From positions 1 to 64,000 of the forward strand of contig NZ_VLNR01000012.1 of NCBI RefSeq assembly GCF_007489275.1: a stretch of 64,000 nucleotides of DNA, given 5' to 3'. Position 1 is the stretch's first letter; the number at the start of each line of letters is the position of its first letter. The notes below the pieces were generated by a model that had not been told where the DNA came from, ran no database searches, and worked only from the letters and a program-made list of their open reading frames with translations. The DNA is from Aquimarina algiphila. Its GTDB lineage: Bacteria; Bacteroidota; Bacteroidia; Flavobacteriales; Flavobacteriaceae. Both the position numbers and the translations under genes were made by a program. Below, in pieces: positions 24,986-34,925 of this stretch.

Positions 24986-26287
24986 TTAGTTCAATTTTCG
25001 CAATTGTTTTTTAATTTTTTTAATTGCCGATTCTATTGACTTTTCGGGTTCTATCACGTTATACTCTCCCCAGAATTGAGGATCAGAAAACCCAGAAGCT
25101 TCATCACTAATCACCACAGATGATTTTAACCTATCTTTTGGTTTAAGCGTTTCGTTGTCAATATTCTTTTTCCAATCGGTAATCGCCATTTCAACATTTA
25201 ACCTATAATTTGAATTAAATAATTTCTTTTTCCAATTTATTTTTACCGCAAGATCAATTCTGCCGTATCCATAATACCATTTACCATTCTTTTGTCGATA
25301 ATCAATATTATAAGTGGCTTCTGTAAAATATACTTTGGCTCTATTAGGTTTTTTACGAACAAACATTTTACTGACTTCTTCTTTGTTTTCTGTATTCAGG
25401 CTAAAAATAGCCTTTGTCATAGCCAAGGTTTCTGCATCTATATATAGTTTACCAAAGTATAAAGGTTCTTCGATTGAAGGAAGCTGTTTAAATTTTAGTA
25501 CGTAAATGTATCGATCATTAATTTTGGTCGATTTATCAAAACTAAAATCATAGAATTTTAGCATCTCTTCGGTAAATATGTTTTCAGGATTTTTCATTAC
25601 GTCTATGTACAGTGTACTAGTCGGTCCTCCTTGTAGTTTTAACGTTAGTGTGTCTAGTTTTTTATAGTCAGCGCTTTTTCTAGCCTTAAACAGCTTAATA
25701 ATGTCCGTTTTTTTTGATTCGTATGGGTTTTTATAGATATCAACTACAGCTTCAGAAAGAGAAACATAAGTTCTTCTTTTCTTAATTGTTTCTCGATAAA
25801 AAGCGGTCATTATTGTATTATCATTAATATAGTTGACCCCTTTTCGTTTTATAACTTCACGTATAAGGGCTTCAGGATCTCTTGGATCAATGGTAACTTC
25901 TGATAGTTCTGTTACTGATAAACTCAGTTTTATTTTTAATTCCTGACCTTTAAATTCTGATAGTGAAACTATTTTGTCTAAGTAACCAAGATGTGAAATA
26001 GTAATTTTACCATCAGCCATATTCTTAGGAACTTTTAATAAAAACTCTCCTTCATCATTTGTAACGGTAGAAATATTAGTTTCATTTACAGTTATAGAAG
26101 CAGATATAAGAGGTGTATTATTTTCTTTATCTACAGCTACTCCTTTGTACTCATTATAATTTACTGAATTTTGAGAATCGATATCTTGATAATATGTAAA
26201 TGCGTGCATATGTGTTGAATATCCGATAATCAATAAAACAAACAGTATAAGAGCCTGATGCTTTTTGTAAAATAAAATATTTTTCAT
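24986..26287 (-). CDS. Carboxypeptidase-like regulatory-domain outer membrane or periplasmic protein
   Basis: This 433-residue exported protein has a hydrophobic N-terminal signal (about 12-30). A CarboxypepD_reg-like beta-sandwich (about 46-125) carries YKGVAVDKENNTPLISASI and TNDEGEFLLKVP. A longer C-terminal region of beta strands follows (DPEALIREVIKRKGVNY, then FYRETI and LYIDAETLAM). This layout is common in Bacteroidota (DUF5686-like relatives), but the full barrel part is absent. The C-terminus is lysine-rich (AIKKIKKQLRKLN). Function is unknown; a cell-envelope role is inferred. Confidence 0.7.
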   Translation of the reverse strand: MKNILFYKKHQALILFVLLIIGYSTHMHAFTYYQDIDSQNSVNYNEYKGVAVDKENNTPLISASITVNETNISTVTNDEGEFLLKVPKNMADGKITISHLGYLDKIVSLSEFKGQELKIKLSLSVTELSEVTIDPRDPEALIREVIKRKGVNYINDNTIMTAFYRETIKKRRTYVSLSEAVVDIYKNPYESKKTDIIKLFKARKSADYKKLDTLTLKLQGGPTSTLYIDVMKNPENIFTEEMLKFYDFSFDKSTKINDRYIYVLKFKQLPSIEEPLYFGKLYIDAETLAMTKAIFSLNTENKEEVSKMFVRKKPNRAKVYFTEATYNIDYRQKNGKWYYGYGRIDLAVKINWKKKLFNSNYRLNVEMAITDWKKNIDNETLKPKDRLKSSVVISDEASGFSDPQFWGEYNVIEPEKSIESAIKKIKKQLRKLN

Positions 26288-26424
26288 AGCTATTTTTTTT
26301 GGTTGTAAATTCTATGTATTGAGTTTAATCCTAACTTACAAGGTAAGAAATTTTCTTGATGTAATTTGCTGTAGATACGTTAAAAACAGAGGTGAGAAGT
26401 CAATTGATTTAGAATTTATGACTT

Positions 26425-27828
26425 TTAATGATATTCATGGTGATCTCCAAACCAGTTCTTAAGTTTAATGTTTAGAATTTCTGTTGTAAAAGGTTTTGTG
26501 ATATAATCATCTAGACCTTTGGCAATGTAACGTTCTGCGTCACCGGGAAGTGCATTTGACGTAAGTGCAATTATAGGTGGGATTTTGGTGTATTTTTCAC
26601 GAATTAGATTGCAGGTTTGTACTCCGTCTAATTCTGGTAGGTTTATATCCATTAAAATAAGATCATACGTATCTTCTTTGAATATTTTTAATGCTTGTTT
26701 TCCATCTTTCGCAATATCAGAAGTACATCCTAAGTATTTTAATATTTGTTCAGAGACAAGTATGTTAGTGTCTGAGTCTTCAACTAATAAAACATGTAGG
26801 TTGTATTTTTGATTTTGTTTTTTTAGAGAAGGAGTATTCTCTTTGGTTATTGTTAAATTAGATCGAGTCGTTTTAAAGGTAAACCAAAAATTACTTCCTT
26901 TGCCTAATTCACTTTTGACTCCTAATTTTCCTTGCATAAGACCTACTAGTTTTTTACAAATAGTGAGCCCAAGACCACTTCCTTCTCCGGCTGTGATAGA
27001 AGCTTCATGAAATTGACTAAAACGAGTAAAAAGAGTCTCCTGGTCTTTTTTATTAATACCAACCCCAGAATCTATAACCTCTAATTTTATCACTAAATCA
27101 TCGTTCTTTTTTGATGATAAAGAGGCTTTTATGTGTATGTCACCTCCTTCGGTAAATTTAATAGCATTGCCTATAAGATTAGAAATAATTTGAGTTAAAC
27201 GATTACCATCTGCAAGAATAGTAGTTGGTAATTCTTCTGAATAATCGAGAAACATATCAATTTCTTTTGCCTTAGCTGTTGCTAGAAAAAGATTCATGTT
27301 TTGATGTATTGTTTTTTTAAAATCAATATGTGTCGGAGTTAAATCAAATTTTCCTGCTTCTATTTTTGATAGATCCAAAATTTGATTTAAAATATCTAAT
27401 AAGTTTAGAGAAGATTGATGAATGATATTTACATATTCTTTTTGTAAACTATTTAGGGGTGTGTTTTTAAGAAGCAAATCTATCATACCTATTACGCCTA
27501 CCATAGGTGTTCTTATTTCATGACTCATATTTGCAAGAAAATCTTGTTTGAATTTTGAAGCCTTTAATATTTGATGGTTTTTTTCTTTTAAACGATCTAG
27601 GTTTCTTCCACCAAACATGGCAAATAGTCCAAGAAATAGAGGAGCTGTATCTATAATATAATGAATTGGATAGTTCTTTTGAACAAAGATTGCAGATTTC
27701 CAGGAAAGTTCCATATCCAGTCTCATTATATCAATACACGTGGCTAGAATAGGAAACATAAGTCCAAATAGTACTCCGTAAAAAGTATATTTTGCTACCT
27801 CAGATTTGAACCATGATATATGAACCAT
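26425..27828 (-). CDS. Hybrid sensor histidine kinase with C-terminal receiver
   Basis: This 467-residue protein has two N-terminal hydrophobic segments (about 13-33 and 53-70) with almost nothing between them outside the membrane. The HisKA domain has FLANMSHEIRTPMVG, the ATPase domain has NLIGNAIKFTEGG, DSGVGI and GEGSGLGLTIC, and the receiver domain has LVEDSD and phospho-acceptor DLILMDINLPE. No sensor domain is visible, so it may sense a membrane state or a partner protein. No output regulator is adjacent. It is monocistronic. Confidence 0.9.
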   Translation of the reverse strand: MVHISWFKSEVAKYTFYGVLFGLMFPILATCIDIMRLDMELSWKSAIFVQKNYPIHYIIDTAPLFLGLFAMFGGRNLDRLKEKNHQILKASKFKQDFLANMSHEIRTPMVGVIGMIDLLLKNTPLNSLQKEYVNIIHQSSLNLLDILNQILDLSKIEAGKFDLTPTHIDFKKTIHQNMNLFLATAKAKEIDMFLDYSEELPTTILADGNRLTQIISNLIGNAIKFTEGGDIHIKASLSSKKNDDLVIKLEVIDSGVGINKKDQETLFTRFSQFHEASITAGEGSGLGLTICKKLVGLMQGKLGVKSELGKGSNFWFTFKTTRSNLTITKENTPSLKKQNQKYNLHVLLVEDSDTNILVSEQILKYLGCTSDIAKDGKQALKIFKEDTYDLILMDINLPELDGVQTCNLIREKYTKIPPIIALTSNALPGDAERYIAKGLDDYITKPFTTEILNIKLKNWFGDHHEYH

Positions 27829-27992
27829 ATGAATTGATTTGGTTGAGTTCTTACGTTAGTTTAGTGTTTAACAACCTGGAGGTAAGGAAGTAAATTTTTA
27901 TAGGGGATTTCTTGTTAAATATAAGTCTTTTTTAAAATACAAAACTTAATGTTTCTCTAAAATTAAGAATTTTTGGTGTAAATAGATGCCAT

Positions 27993-28028
27993 AAAAAAAT
28001 CCGAAACAGAAGATCTGCTGCGGATTTT
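27993..28028 (-). terminator. Intrinsic terminator for the minus-strand gene ending at 28051
   Basis: AAAAATCCG (27995-28003) and CGGATTTT (28021-28028) form the stem around an internal AGATCT-containing loop. Read on the minus strand it ends in a T run. Confidence 0.75.
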
Positions 28029-28050
28029 AAACCTTACTTTAGTGTTAAAA

Positions 28051-28584
28051 TTATCCTTTGAAAACTATTTGCTTTAATTTATATCCTTCTATCTTAATTA
28101 GATAAGTTTTTGGATCTAAATAATTCTGAATATAGTCGTCAACTTCTCCTTTGTCTAATAATCTTCCAGACATATTATAAAGACTGTAGTTAAGACCTTG
28201 GGGAACTTCTTTTATATCTTTAAAAGTTTTTAAATCAGTACTTTGTTGGCAAGTGTCATCTGCCAAAAATCTGTCTATAAAGGTAATTCTTCCTTGTTCT
28301 TGTCCTTCAAGAGTAACGGTTGCAGTATCATCAATGTCGATTATACCATTACCAGTTAAATCACCAAGGATGATAAGACATGCATTTCTAACTTTAATAC
28401 GAACACCATCTTCTAGATGTAAACTTTCTGTAATAAAAATAACACCTTCTTCTGTATTTTCATCCAAACCATTCACAATAGTGTTTTCTGTGACCGACAT
28501 TAACTTATATGAAATATCGATTTTAGTATTTGCCAATGTAACGCTTGTTATAAACAAGACTAATAAGGGTAAAAGTGTTTTCAT
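28051..28584 (-). CDS. Secreted protein with type IX-sorting-like C-terminus
   Basis: This 177-residue protein has a signal peptide (about 1-18). The middle (LGDLTGNGIIDIDDTATVTLEG, seen as dockerin-like GNGIIDIDD) may bind calcium. The last 50 residues resemble a type A C-terminal domain for type IX secretion: LYNMSGRLLDKGEV, then YLIKIEGYKLKQIVFKG. Such proteins are exported across the outer membrane and often anchored there. No catalytic domain is visible. The 487-base gap upstream (28585-29071) contains only the RES-Xre promoter at its far end. Confidence 0.65.
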   Translation of the reverse strand: MKTLLPLLVLFITSVTLANTKIDISYKLMSVTENTIVNGLDENTEEGVIFITESLHLEDGVRIKVRNACLIILGDLTGNGIIDIDDTATVTLEGQEQGRITFIDRFLADDTCQQSTDLKTFKDIKEVPQGLNYSLYNMSGRLLDKGEVDDYIQNYLDPKTYLIKIEGYKLKQIVFKG

Positions 28585-29022
28585 ATAGCTTGGGGTTTTA
28601 GGGTTAAACCTTAATTTTAAATTTGTAAGAAATTTCTTTCTTGTTTTGGTTTTTTATCGTTGTAAAACATAAAATCAACGACAATATACAATAAATTATG
28701 TTAAAAACGTAACTTTTTTGCGCGGAAGATTGAAAATTATTTTTGTTTTAGCAGTATAAATCTTGAATACCCCCGTAATCACTGGAAGTTTTAGAAATAG
28801 AGATATTTTGTTTTTTTTAACAAATCTAACTTGAGTTTTATAATTCTATTGATTTTTACAGTATAAAAGTAAAGTTTGTATGAACTAAGTATTAAAGTTA
28901 TACGTTCATTATAGTAATGATTAATAATTAGGTACTTTATTAGGTCAGAGGATATAATGTAATCATCAAGTATGTTATGAAATACGGTAAAACCATAATT
29001 TAACTCAATTTTATCAGTAATA

Positions 29023-29054
29023 TTTGACAGTTGTCATTTTTTTTTGTATTTTTG
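29023..29054 (+). promoter_or_regulatory. Promoter and operator of the RES-Xre module
   Basis: TTTG (29023-29026), a 20-base spacer and TATTTTTG (29047-29054) match the Bacteroidota -33/-7 consensus TTTG and TAnnTTTG. A TGACA-GT-TGTCA palindrome (29025-29036) overlaps the -33 element, the expected place for autorepression by the antitoxin. Transcription would start about 10 bases before the ATG at 29072. Confidence 0.75.
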
Positions 29055-29071
29055 TCGTAAAATAAATAGCC

Positions 29072-29524
29072 ATGAGTGCAGTATCTCCTTTGGATTTTGA
29101 TAGTTTTGAGAATAAAGGTTTATTACGATATCTAAATATAGATATTCCATTACGAAATATGTATGATTTTATTGAATTATCAAGAAATGGAATAGATAAA
29201 AAAGCATTGTTACATTTAGCCAAAACTATTGGTTTTGATCTCAAAGAATTAGCACATGTACTACATATGTCAGAACGTACTATCCAACGTTATGATTTGA
29301 ATAAAAAATTAAGTACTGAGGCAAGTGCAAAGGCGTTACAATTAGCAAAACTTTATGCAAAAGGGGAAAATATTTTTGGAGACCTTATTCGTTTTAAGAA
29401 TTGGATGGATCACCCAAGTGTTGCATTAGCTATGAAAAAACCAAAAGAACTTCTGGATACAACTTTTGGTTTTCAACTGCTTAATGAAGAATTAGTTAGA
29501 ATCGAGCATGGAATCTTTGCATAA
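29072..29524 (+). CDS. Xre/MbcA/ParS-type antitoxin of a RES-Xre module
   Basis: This 150-residue protein has a helix-turn-helix (about 45-85: LLHLAKTIGFDLKELAHVLHMSERTIQRYD) cited here by its FDLKELAHVLHMS and ERTIQRY parts, and a C-terminal toxin-binding region with ENIFGDLIRFKNWMD and PSVALAMKKPKELLDT, the DUF2384 pattern. The antitoxin blocks its RES toxin partner and usually represses the shared promoter, where a palindrome overlaps the -33 element. Its stop codon overlaps the toxin start by one base (TAATG). Confidence 0.9.
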   Translation: MSAVSPLDFDSFENKGLLRYLNIDIPLRNMYDFIELSRNGIDKKALLHLAKTIGFDLKELAHVLHMSERTIQRYDLNKKLSTEASAKALQLAKLYAKGENIFGDLIRFKNWMDHPSVALAMKKPKELLDTTFGFQLLNEELVRIEHGIFA

Positions 29525-29979
29525 TGCAAGTATATAGAATAGCAAAGCAAAAATACATTAAAGACCTTTCTGGAATTGGTGCAAAAACTGTAGGTGGAAG
29601 GTGGAATCCCAAAGGTATTGCGGTACTTTATACAAGTGCGTCTGTAGCTCTTTCGGCCTTAGAAGTATTAGCACATTTACCAGCTGCTTATTTCCCGGAT
29701 GATATGGCAATTGCTACAATAACCATTCCTGATGAGCTGGTAACTACTATGCGTATAGAAACATTACCTGATAATTGGAATAAAATTCCTGTACCGATAG
29801 AAATTCAAAATTTTGCAGTTCCATGGATAACAGAGGAGAAATACTTAGGACTTAAGGTCCCTAGTATAATCATACCAAAAGAAGAAAACCTTCTCATCAA
29901 TCCTTTGCATCCTAAATTTGGGGAAATAAAACTTGTGGACATAGAACCATTCTCTTTCGATACCAGATTGTTGAAATAA
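29524..29979 (+). CDS. RES-domain toxin
   Basis: This 151-residue protein is a typical short RES domain: YRIAKQKYIKDLSGIGAKTVGGRWNPKG at the start, then LYTSASVALSALEVLAH. The R, E and S positions of the family are visible as GGRWN, LEVLAH and the SVALSALE region. RES toxins characterised elsewhere degrade NAD+ in the cytosol. Length and start overlap with the antitoxin gene are normal. Nothing suggests inactivation. Confidence 0.9.
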   Translation: MQVYRIAKQKYIKDLSGIGAKTVGGRWNPKGIAVLYTSASVALSALEVLAHLPAAYFPDDMAIATITIPDELVTTMRIETLPDNWNKIPVPIEIQNFAVPWITEEKYLGLKVPSIIIPKEENLLINPLHPKFGEIKLVDIEPFSFDTRLLK

Positions 29980-30172
29980 GAATTGTTTTTTTTGAGAAGC
30001 TAACTGTTTTATTTTGAATTTATTACTTTTTATAAATCTTATTTTTTAGTTAAAACTCTATATAAAGAGTATTAACATCTATCATTTTCCATAAATTACG
30101 CGCTTAATATGCGTAACAAATTCTCAATTTATACGTCATATTGCAGATAACTAATCTTAATTTACTAATAGA

Positions 30173-32254
30173 ATGAGTATAAAAATGAAAAATGTTTATT
30201 TTTTAGCTGCATTTATTTTCGCTTTTGTGAGTTGTAAAAACGAAACAAAAAAAGATGATAGCGAGAGTGAAGTGGTAGCAGAGGTAGAAAAAATCCCCGG
30301 GATAGTCCTAGAAAATATGGATACGACCGTGAGCCCTAAAGAAGATTTCTATAACTATGTTAATGGAAGTTGGATGAAAACCACCGAAATTCCGGCGGAC
30401 AGAACAACTTGGGGAGGATTTGGAGTGCTTCGTAAGTCAACAGATAAAGATGTACTGGAAATTTTGGATAAAGCTAAGAAAAGCGGGAAATACGGTGGAG
30501 ATACCGATCAAGCAAAAGCATTAGCCATTTTTGATACCAAATTAGACACGGTAACAAGGAATAAAGCAGGTCTTACACCATTACAGTCAGCACTTGATGA
30601 TATTGCATCGATTAAGAATCTTAATGACTTACAAACTGTACTGGCCAAAAACCCATCAGTTTCGTCACCATTCATAGGATTAGGTGTACAGGCAGATTTA
30701 AATAACAGTGCTATGAATGCGGTTTATCTTGGAGCAAATGGATTGGGATTACCAGATCGAGATTACTACTTAGATCAAGATGGTAAATCAAAAGAAATTC
30801 GTGTAGAATATAAAAAGCATATTGTTAGAATGTTGCAAATGTTGGGAGATTCAGAGTCCGACGCTACTGCAGCAGCAGACAAGATACTTGATTTAGAAAC
30901 TAAACTTGCAGAACCAAGACTAAATAAAGTTGAAAGTAGAGATGCTCGTAACTATAATAATCCAAGAACAATAGCAGAAGCTGATAAAATGTTAACTTCA
31001 ATAGATGTTAATAAAATGCTTAGTGATCTTGGTGTAACTAAGAAATTTGATACCATAATAGTTGCTCAATTACGATACACTAAAGCTTTAGATGGTTTCT
31101 TAAAGGATACGTCTATCGAAGATTTAAAGACTTTGATCAGATGGGATACATTTAATAATGCAGCTGGTCGCTTGACAACAGATGTTGAAACTGCTAATTG
31201 GGAGTTTTATAGTAAATATTTAAGTGGTCAAAAAGAACAACGTCCAGCAGATGAGCGTGCGCTTGCTACTGTAAATAGAACAGTTGGAGAAGCTTTAGGA
31301 CAACTATATGTGGATGAAAAATTCCCGCCAGAAGCTAAGGCCAAGGCCGAAAAAATGATTGCTAATGTAATTGAAGCATATAAAGCTCGTATCCAGAAAT
31401 TGGATTGGATGAGTGATGAAACCAAGGCAAAAGGGATTGAAAAACTGAATAAGTTTACTGTTAAAATTGGATATCCTGATAAATGGGAAGATTATTCTAA
31501 AATGGAAGTGTCTTCAGATAAAACCTATTTTGAGAATATGGCCGCTGTAGATAAGTGGGCAAGGGATAAGAATTTTGAGGATATAGGAGAACCTGTTGAT
31601 AAAACAAAATGGGGAATGTCACCACAAACGGTGAACGCATATTTTAATCCACTTAATAACGAGATTGTATTCCCTGCAGCGATTTTACAACCACCTTTTT
31701 ATAACTACACTGCTGATGAAGCTGTTAATTATGGAGGTATCGGTGCGGTAATTGGTCATGAGATTTCACACGCTTTTGATGATTCTGGAGCTCGTTTTGA
31801 TGCAGATGGAAACCTTAAAAATTGGTGGACAGAAGAAGATCTTAAGGCATTTACAAAAAGAGGAGATGCATTAGCAGAGCAATATAGTGCTATAGAGGTA
31901 TTGGATAGTGTATTTATCAATGGAAAATTTACCCTTGGTGAAAATATAGGTGATTTAGGAGGTGTATTAGGAGCTTATGATGGATTACAAATGCACCTTG
32001 CTGAAAACGGAAGACCAGAAGATATTGATGGGTTTACGGCAGAGCAGCGTTTCTTTATGTCTTGGGCTACAGTATGGAGAACAAAAATGCGTGAAGATGC
32101 ATTAAGAACAAGAATCAAAACTGATCCACATTCTCCAGGCTTTACAAGAGCAATTCAACCGTTGTTAAATGTTCAGGCATTCTACGATGCATTTGAGATA
32201 AAAGAAGGTGATAAAATGTATTTAGCGCCAGAGAAAAGAGTTCAAATCTGGTAA
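30173..32254 (+). CDS. M13-family zinc metallopeptidase (neprilysin/PepO-like) lipoprotein
   Basis: This 693-residue exported enzyme has a lipoprotein signal (FAFVSC at about residue 23); an internal ATG at 30185 would give a tidier signal. The N-terminal M13 domain opens with DTTVSPKEDFYNYVNGSWMK cited by its DFYNYVNGSW core. Zinc motif GHEISHAFDD supplies two histidines and the catalytic glutamate, and ENIGDLGG supplies the third ligand. NAYFNP and the final APEKRVQIW are also family-typical. It should cleave oligopeptides outside the inner membrane. It is monocistronic with a strong terminator. Confidence 0.93.
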   Translation: MSIKMKNVYFLAAFIFAFVSCKNETKKDDSESEVVAEVEKIPGIVLENMDTTVSPKEDFYNYVNGSWMKTTEIPADRTTWGGFGVLRKSTDKDVLEILDKAKKSGKYGGDTDQAKALAIFDTKLDTVTRNKAGLTPLQSALDDIASIKNLNDLQTVLAKNPSVSSPFIGLGVQADLNNSAMNAVYLGANGLGLPDRDYYLDQDGKSKEIRVEYKKHIVRMLQMLGDSESDATAAADKILDLETKLAEPRLNKVESRDARNYNNPRTIAEADKMLTSIDVNKMLSDLGVTKKFDTIIVAQLRYTKALDGFLKDTSIEDLKTLIRWDTFNNAAGRLTTDVETANWEFYSKYLSGQKEQRPADERALATVNRTVGEALGQLYVDEKFPPEAKAKAEKMIANVIEAYKARIQKLDWMSDETKAKGIEKLNKFTVKIGYPDKWEDYSKMEVSSDKTYFENMAAVDKWARDKNFEDIGEPVDKTKWGMSPQTVNAYFNPLNNEIVFPAAILQPPFYNYTADEAVNYGGIGAVIGHEISHAFDDSGARFDADGNLKNWWTEEDLKAFTKRGDALAEQYSAIEVLDSVFINGKFTLGENIGDLGGVLGAYDGLQMHLAENGRPEDIDGFTAEQRFFMSWATVWRTKMREDALRTRIKTDPHSPGFTRAIQPLLNVQAFYDAFEIKEGDKMYLAPEKRVQIW

Positions 32255-32284
32255 TACGTTTATTTATAATAGTTATATAATAAG

Positions 32285-32310
32285 ACCCTGCTATCTGGCA
32301 GGGTTTTTTT
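32285..32310 (+). terminator. Intrinsic terminator after the M13 peptidase
   Basis: ACCCTGC and GCAGGGT pair around a six-base loop, followed by seven Ts. It lies between two converging genes. Confidence 0.9.
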
Positions 32311-32312
32311 AT

Positions 32313-32957
32313 TCAATCTTCTTTAATTTCATTCATTAAAAGAAAAGCCTTGTTTACATATTCTTTTTCTAGAAACAAAGTAAAATAATTTGAAGTAGAA
32401 ATAACCTCAAAAACAGGAATGCCTTCATATGCTAAGAGTTTAAAAATGTAAAAGTATAGTCCAATGGATTTAGAATTATCTTCGGGTAAGGCAATAGAAA
32501 TAGAAGATAAATTATCTGCAACAGAGATACAGGTTTCAGCTTTAAAATGCTTTTCTACAATACTTTTAAGTGAAGATGTTACTAAAATATTACTCTCCTG
32601 GAAGTTGCTGGAATAAGTGAAATATGCTTTAGCTTCGTTTTTTACACTTTCTAAGAGATTACTCTGACTTGATAATATAGTGTTAGAATTTAAAAAGGTA
32701 TATTCTGTTATTCCAGACCTTACTACAATATCTCCAAGGTTCCTCAAATTGTCAATATGCTTAATACGTCTGGGATGATAGCGCCTTAATGCCATTACAA
32801 TAGATCCTGGTTTAACAGGTTTTTTCATAACTTTTTCTACTCTTGGCAATAAATCAATGGCCAAAGAACTAAAGTTTATAATATCTCTTGATAGAGCGTC
32901 CTCAAGAAAGGGTTGATGTCTAAGTATATTGTGTACGCAATCAGTAATTGTTTTCAT
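32313..32957 (-). CDS. ACT-like predicted amino-acid metabolism regulator
   Basis: This 214-residue cytosolic protein has an N-terminal helical part (VHNILRHQPFLEDALSRDIIN, cited by its QPFLEDAL core) with VKPGSIVMALRRYHPRR. The C-terminal half looks like two ACT-type beta-alpha units: SISIALPEDNS, LAYEGIPVFEVISTSNYFTLFLE cited by its GIPVFEVIS part. It resembles small ACT regulators of amino-acid metabolism (COG2150-like, from memory). It is divergent from aspartate kinase, 111 bases apart, which suggests a regulatory link. The assignment is tentative. Confidence 0.6.
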   Translation of the reverse strand: MKTITDCVHNILRHQPFLEDALSRDIINFSSLAIDLLPRVEKVMKKPVKPGSIVMALRRYHPRRIKHIDNLRNLGDIVVRSGITEYTFLNSNTILSSQSNLLESVKNEAKAYFTYSSNFQESNILVTSSLKSIVEKHFKAETCISVADNLSSISIALPEDNSKSIGLYFYIFKLLAYEGIPVFEVISTSNYFTLFLEKEYVNKAFLLMNEIKED

Positions 32958-33068
32958 TGTTATATATTTAACATTCTGTGCAAATTTATGCTTTTTCTTT
33001 TAAAATATTTATTATCTGTTCGTTATTAACTAATTATGCAACGTTAAAAAACAGTAAAAGTAAGATTG

Positions 33069-34403
33069 ATGAAAATTTTAAAGTTTGGAGGAACTTCTGT
33101 AGGATCTGTTGAAAATCTAAATAGAGTTAAAGAAATTTTGACTTCTGATCAAGAAGATAAAATTGTAGTTTGTTCTGCAATGTCTGGAGTTACTGATCAA
33201 TTGATTAGATTGGTAGAAAGTATAAAATTTAAAGATACAGATGCTATAACAAGAAATTTACATCGACTTGAGAGTAAACATAGTGATGTTATTGATGAGT
33301 TAATTGAAAACCAGGAAGTAAAAAATACACTTAAAGATGGTTTATCATCTATGATAACAGAAATGTTTGAGATATCTAGTCAAGATTATTCTGAAATTAT
33401 TAATTCTAGGATTATTACATATGGAGAGACATTATTAACGTATATATTTTCTGGATTTTTAAATACTGTTGATGTGCCCAATGTACTTTTAGATGCCAAA
33501 GAATTTATGTATGTTGATTCTGTAGATAACCCCAATCTTGAGAAGGTTTCAAAAAAATTGAACAGGATATTAGAAAATAATATTCAATCTTCAATATATA
33601 TTACTCAGGGATTTGTTTGTAGAAATACTAAAGAAGAGATTAGTCATTTAAAAAGAGGAGGTAGTGATTATACTGCTACAATTATTGGAGGAGCTATAAA
33701 CGCTTCTGAGATACAAATTTGGACAGATATAGATGGCCTGCATAATAATGATCCACGATATGTGGATGAAACGCATCCAATATCTCACCTTACATATAAC
33801 GAAGCTGCGGAGTTAGCATATTTTGGAGCAAAAATTCTTCACCCACAAACTGTTTCTCCTGTAGTAGATAAAGATATCCCTGTATTATTAAAAAATACTT
33901 TTGATCCAGAAGCCTCTGGAACAGTAATTTCTAATAAGACATACAGAAAAGGATTGAAAGCAATTTCTGCAAAGGATGGAATTACCGCGATTAAAATAAA
34001 GTCTAATCGAATGCTAATGGCGCATGGTTATCTTAGAAGGATTTTCGAAGTATTTGATAATTATCATACATCTATTGATATGATTACAACTTCAGAAATC
34101 GCCATATCATTAACTATTGATGATACTACCAATTTAGATAAGATTGTAAAAGAAATAGAAAACTATGCAGAAATAACAGTAGAACAGGATCATAGTATTA
34201 TATGTATTGTTGGGGAATCTGTTATTAATGATAAGAATTCATATAAACTTTTTGAAATATTAAATTTTATTCCGGTTCGTATGGTTTCTTATGGAGGAAG
34301 TAATAATAATATATCTATTCTGGTAGATACAAAAGATAAAATTCCAACATTAAGATTTTTAAATGAAAAACTGTTTCAGGTTAAAGAAGAGGCAGTAGTA
34401 TAA
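33069..34403 (+). CDS. lysC: Aspartate kinase, monofunctional
   Basis: The ATG at 33069 is preferred over the TTG three bases upstream, giving 444 residues. Kinase motifs are KFGGTSVGS at the start, LKRGGSDYTATIIGGAI and WTDIDGLHNNDPRYV. The C-terminal 150 residues form two ACT domains for amino-acid feedback (ITAIKIKSNRMLM and SIICIVGESV). It makes aspartyl phosphate for lysine, methionine and threonine, and so feeds the isoleucine pathway whose genes lie 20 kb downstream. The ACT-like regulator is divergent from it. Confidence 0.93.
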   Translation: MKILKFGGTSVGSVENLNRVKEILTSDQEDKIVVCSAMSGVTDQLIRLVESIKFKDTDAITRNLHRLESKHSDVIDELIENQEVKNTLKDGLSSMITEMFEISSQDYSEIINSRIITYGETLLTYIFSGFLNTVDVPNVLLDAKEFMYVDSVDNPNLEKVSKKLNRILENNIQSSIYITQGFVCRNTKEEISHLKRGGSDYTATIIGGAINASEIQIWTDIDGLHNNDPRYVDETHPISHLTYNEAAELAYFGAKILHPQTVSPVVDKDIPVLLKNTFDPEASGTVISNKTYRKGLKAISAKDGITAIKIKSNRMLMAHGYLRRIFEVFDNYHTSIDMITTSEIAISLTIDDTTNLDKIVKEIENYAEITVEQDHSIICIVGESVINDKNSYKLFEILNFIPVRMVSYGGSNNNISILVDTKDKIPTLRFLNEKLFQVKEEAVV

Positions 34404-34431
34404 TTGTTTGTTATGTAATTTGTACATAAAT

Positions 34432-34494
34432 AAGTAGGGCATGAGCTTTGATATCATACGTAATATATATCTTAACAAAGTGTAAGCCCTACTT
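34432..34494 (+). terminator. Probable terminator after lysC
   Basis: AAGTAGGGC (34432-34440) pairs with GCCCTACTT (34486-34494), with a shorter inner GCTTTG/CAAAG(T) pairing. The T run is short, so it is a weaker call. The remaining gap up to 34925 is very AT-rich and I see no gene or repeat in it. Confidence 0.55.
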
Positions 34495-34925
34495 TATTAG
34501 TTTATAATAGATTGCTAATCATTATACAAAAAAAGATATAAGTTATCAACAAGAAAAAAGTCCTAGATCTTCAACTTTCTATATATACAGGACTACTAGA
34601 TAGTGTTTTTAAATTATACTTGTTTATTTAAAATCATATTCCAGAAACTATGGAGATACTCGAAAGAAGAAAGAGGAGATTATGAATTTTTTATAATTCA
34701 ACTATTTTCTTCTTTTTTAAATAATTAACATTATTTAACAGTGAAGGGTGTTTTTTAGCTTTTCAAAATATGTATTTTTAGAAAAAAATAAGAAATCTCT
34801 ATTAATTCATTACAATTATCTAAATCCTGGGTTTAATTTAACTATCTAAACTATAGATATTCCTTTTATAGTTATTGGGCTAAAAGTTATTGTGGTTTTA
34901 AAAGAGTCTAACTAATCAAAACTGC

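Noticed and set aside
33066..33068. TTG as the lysC start
   Set aside because: The ATG three bases later gives the canonical MKILKFGGTS start.
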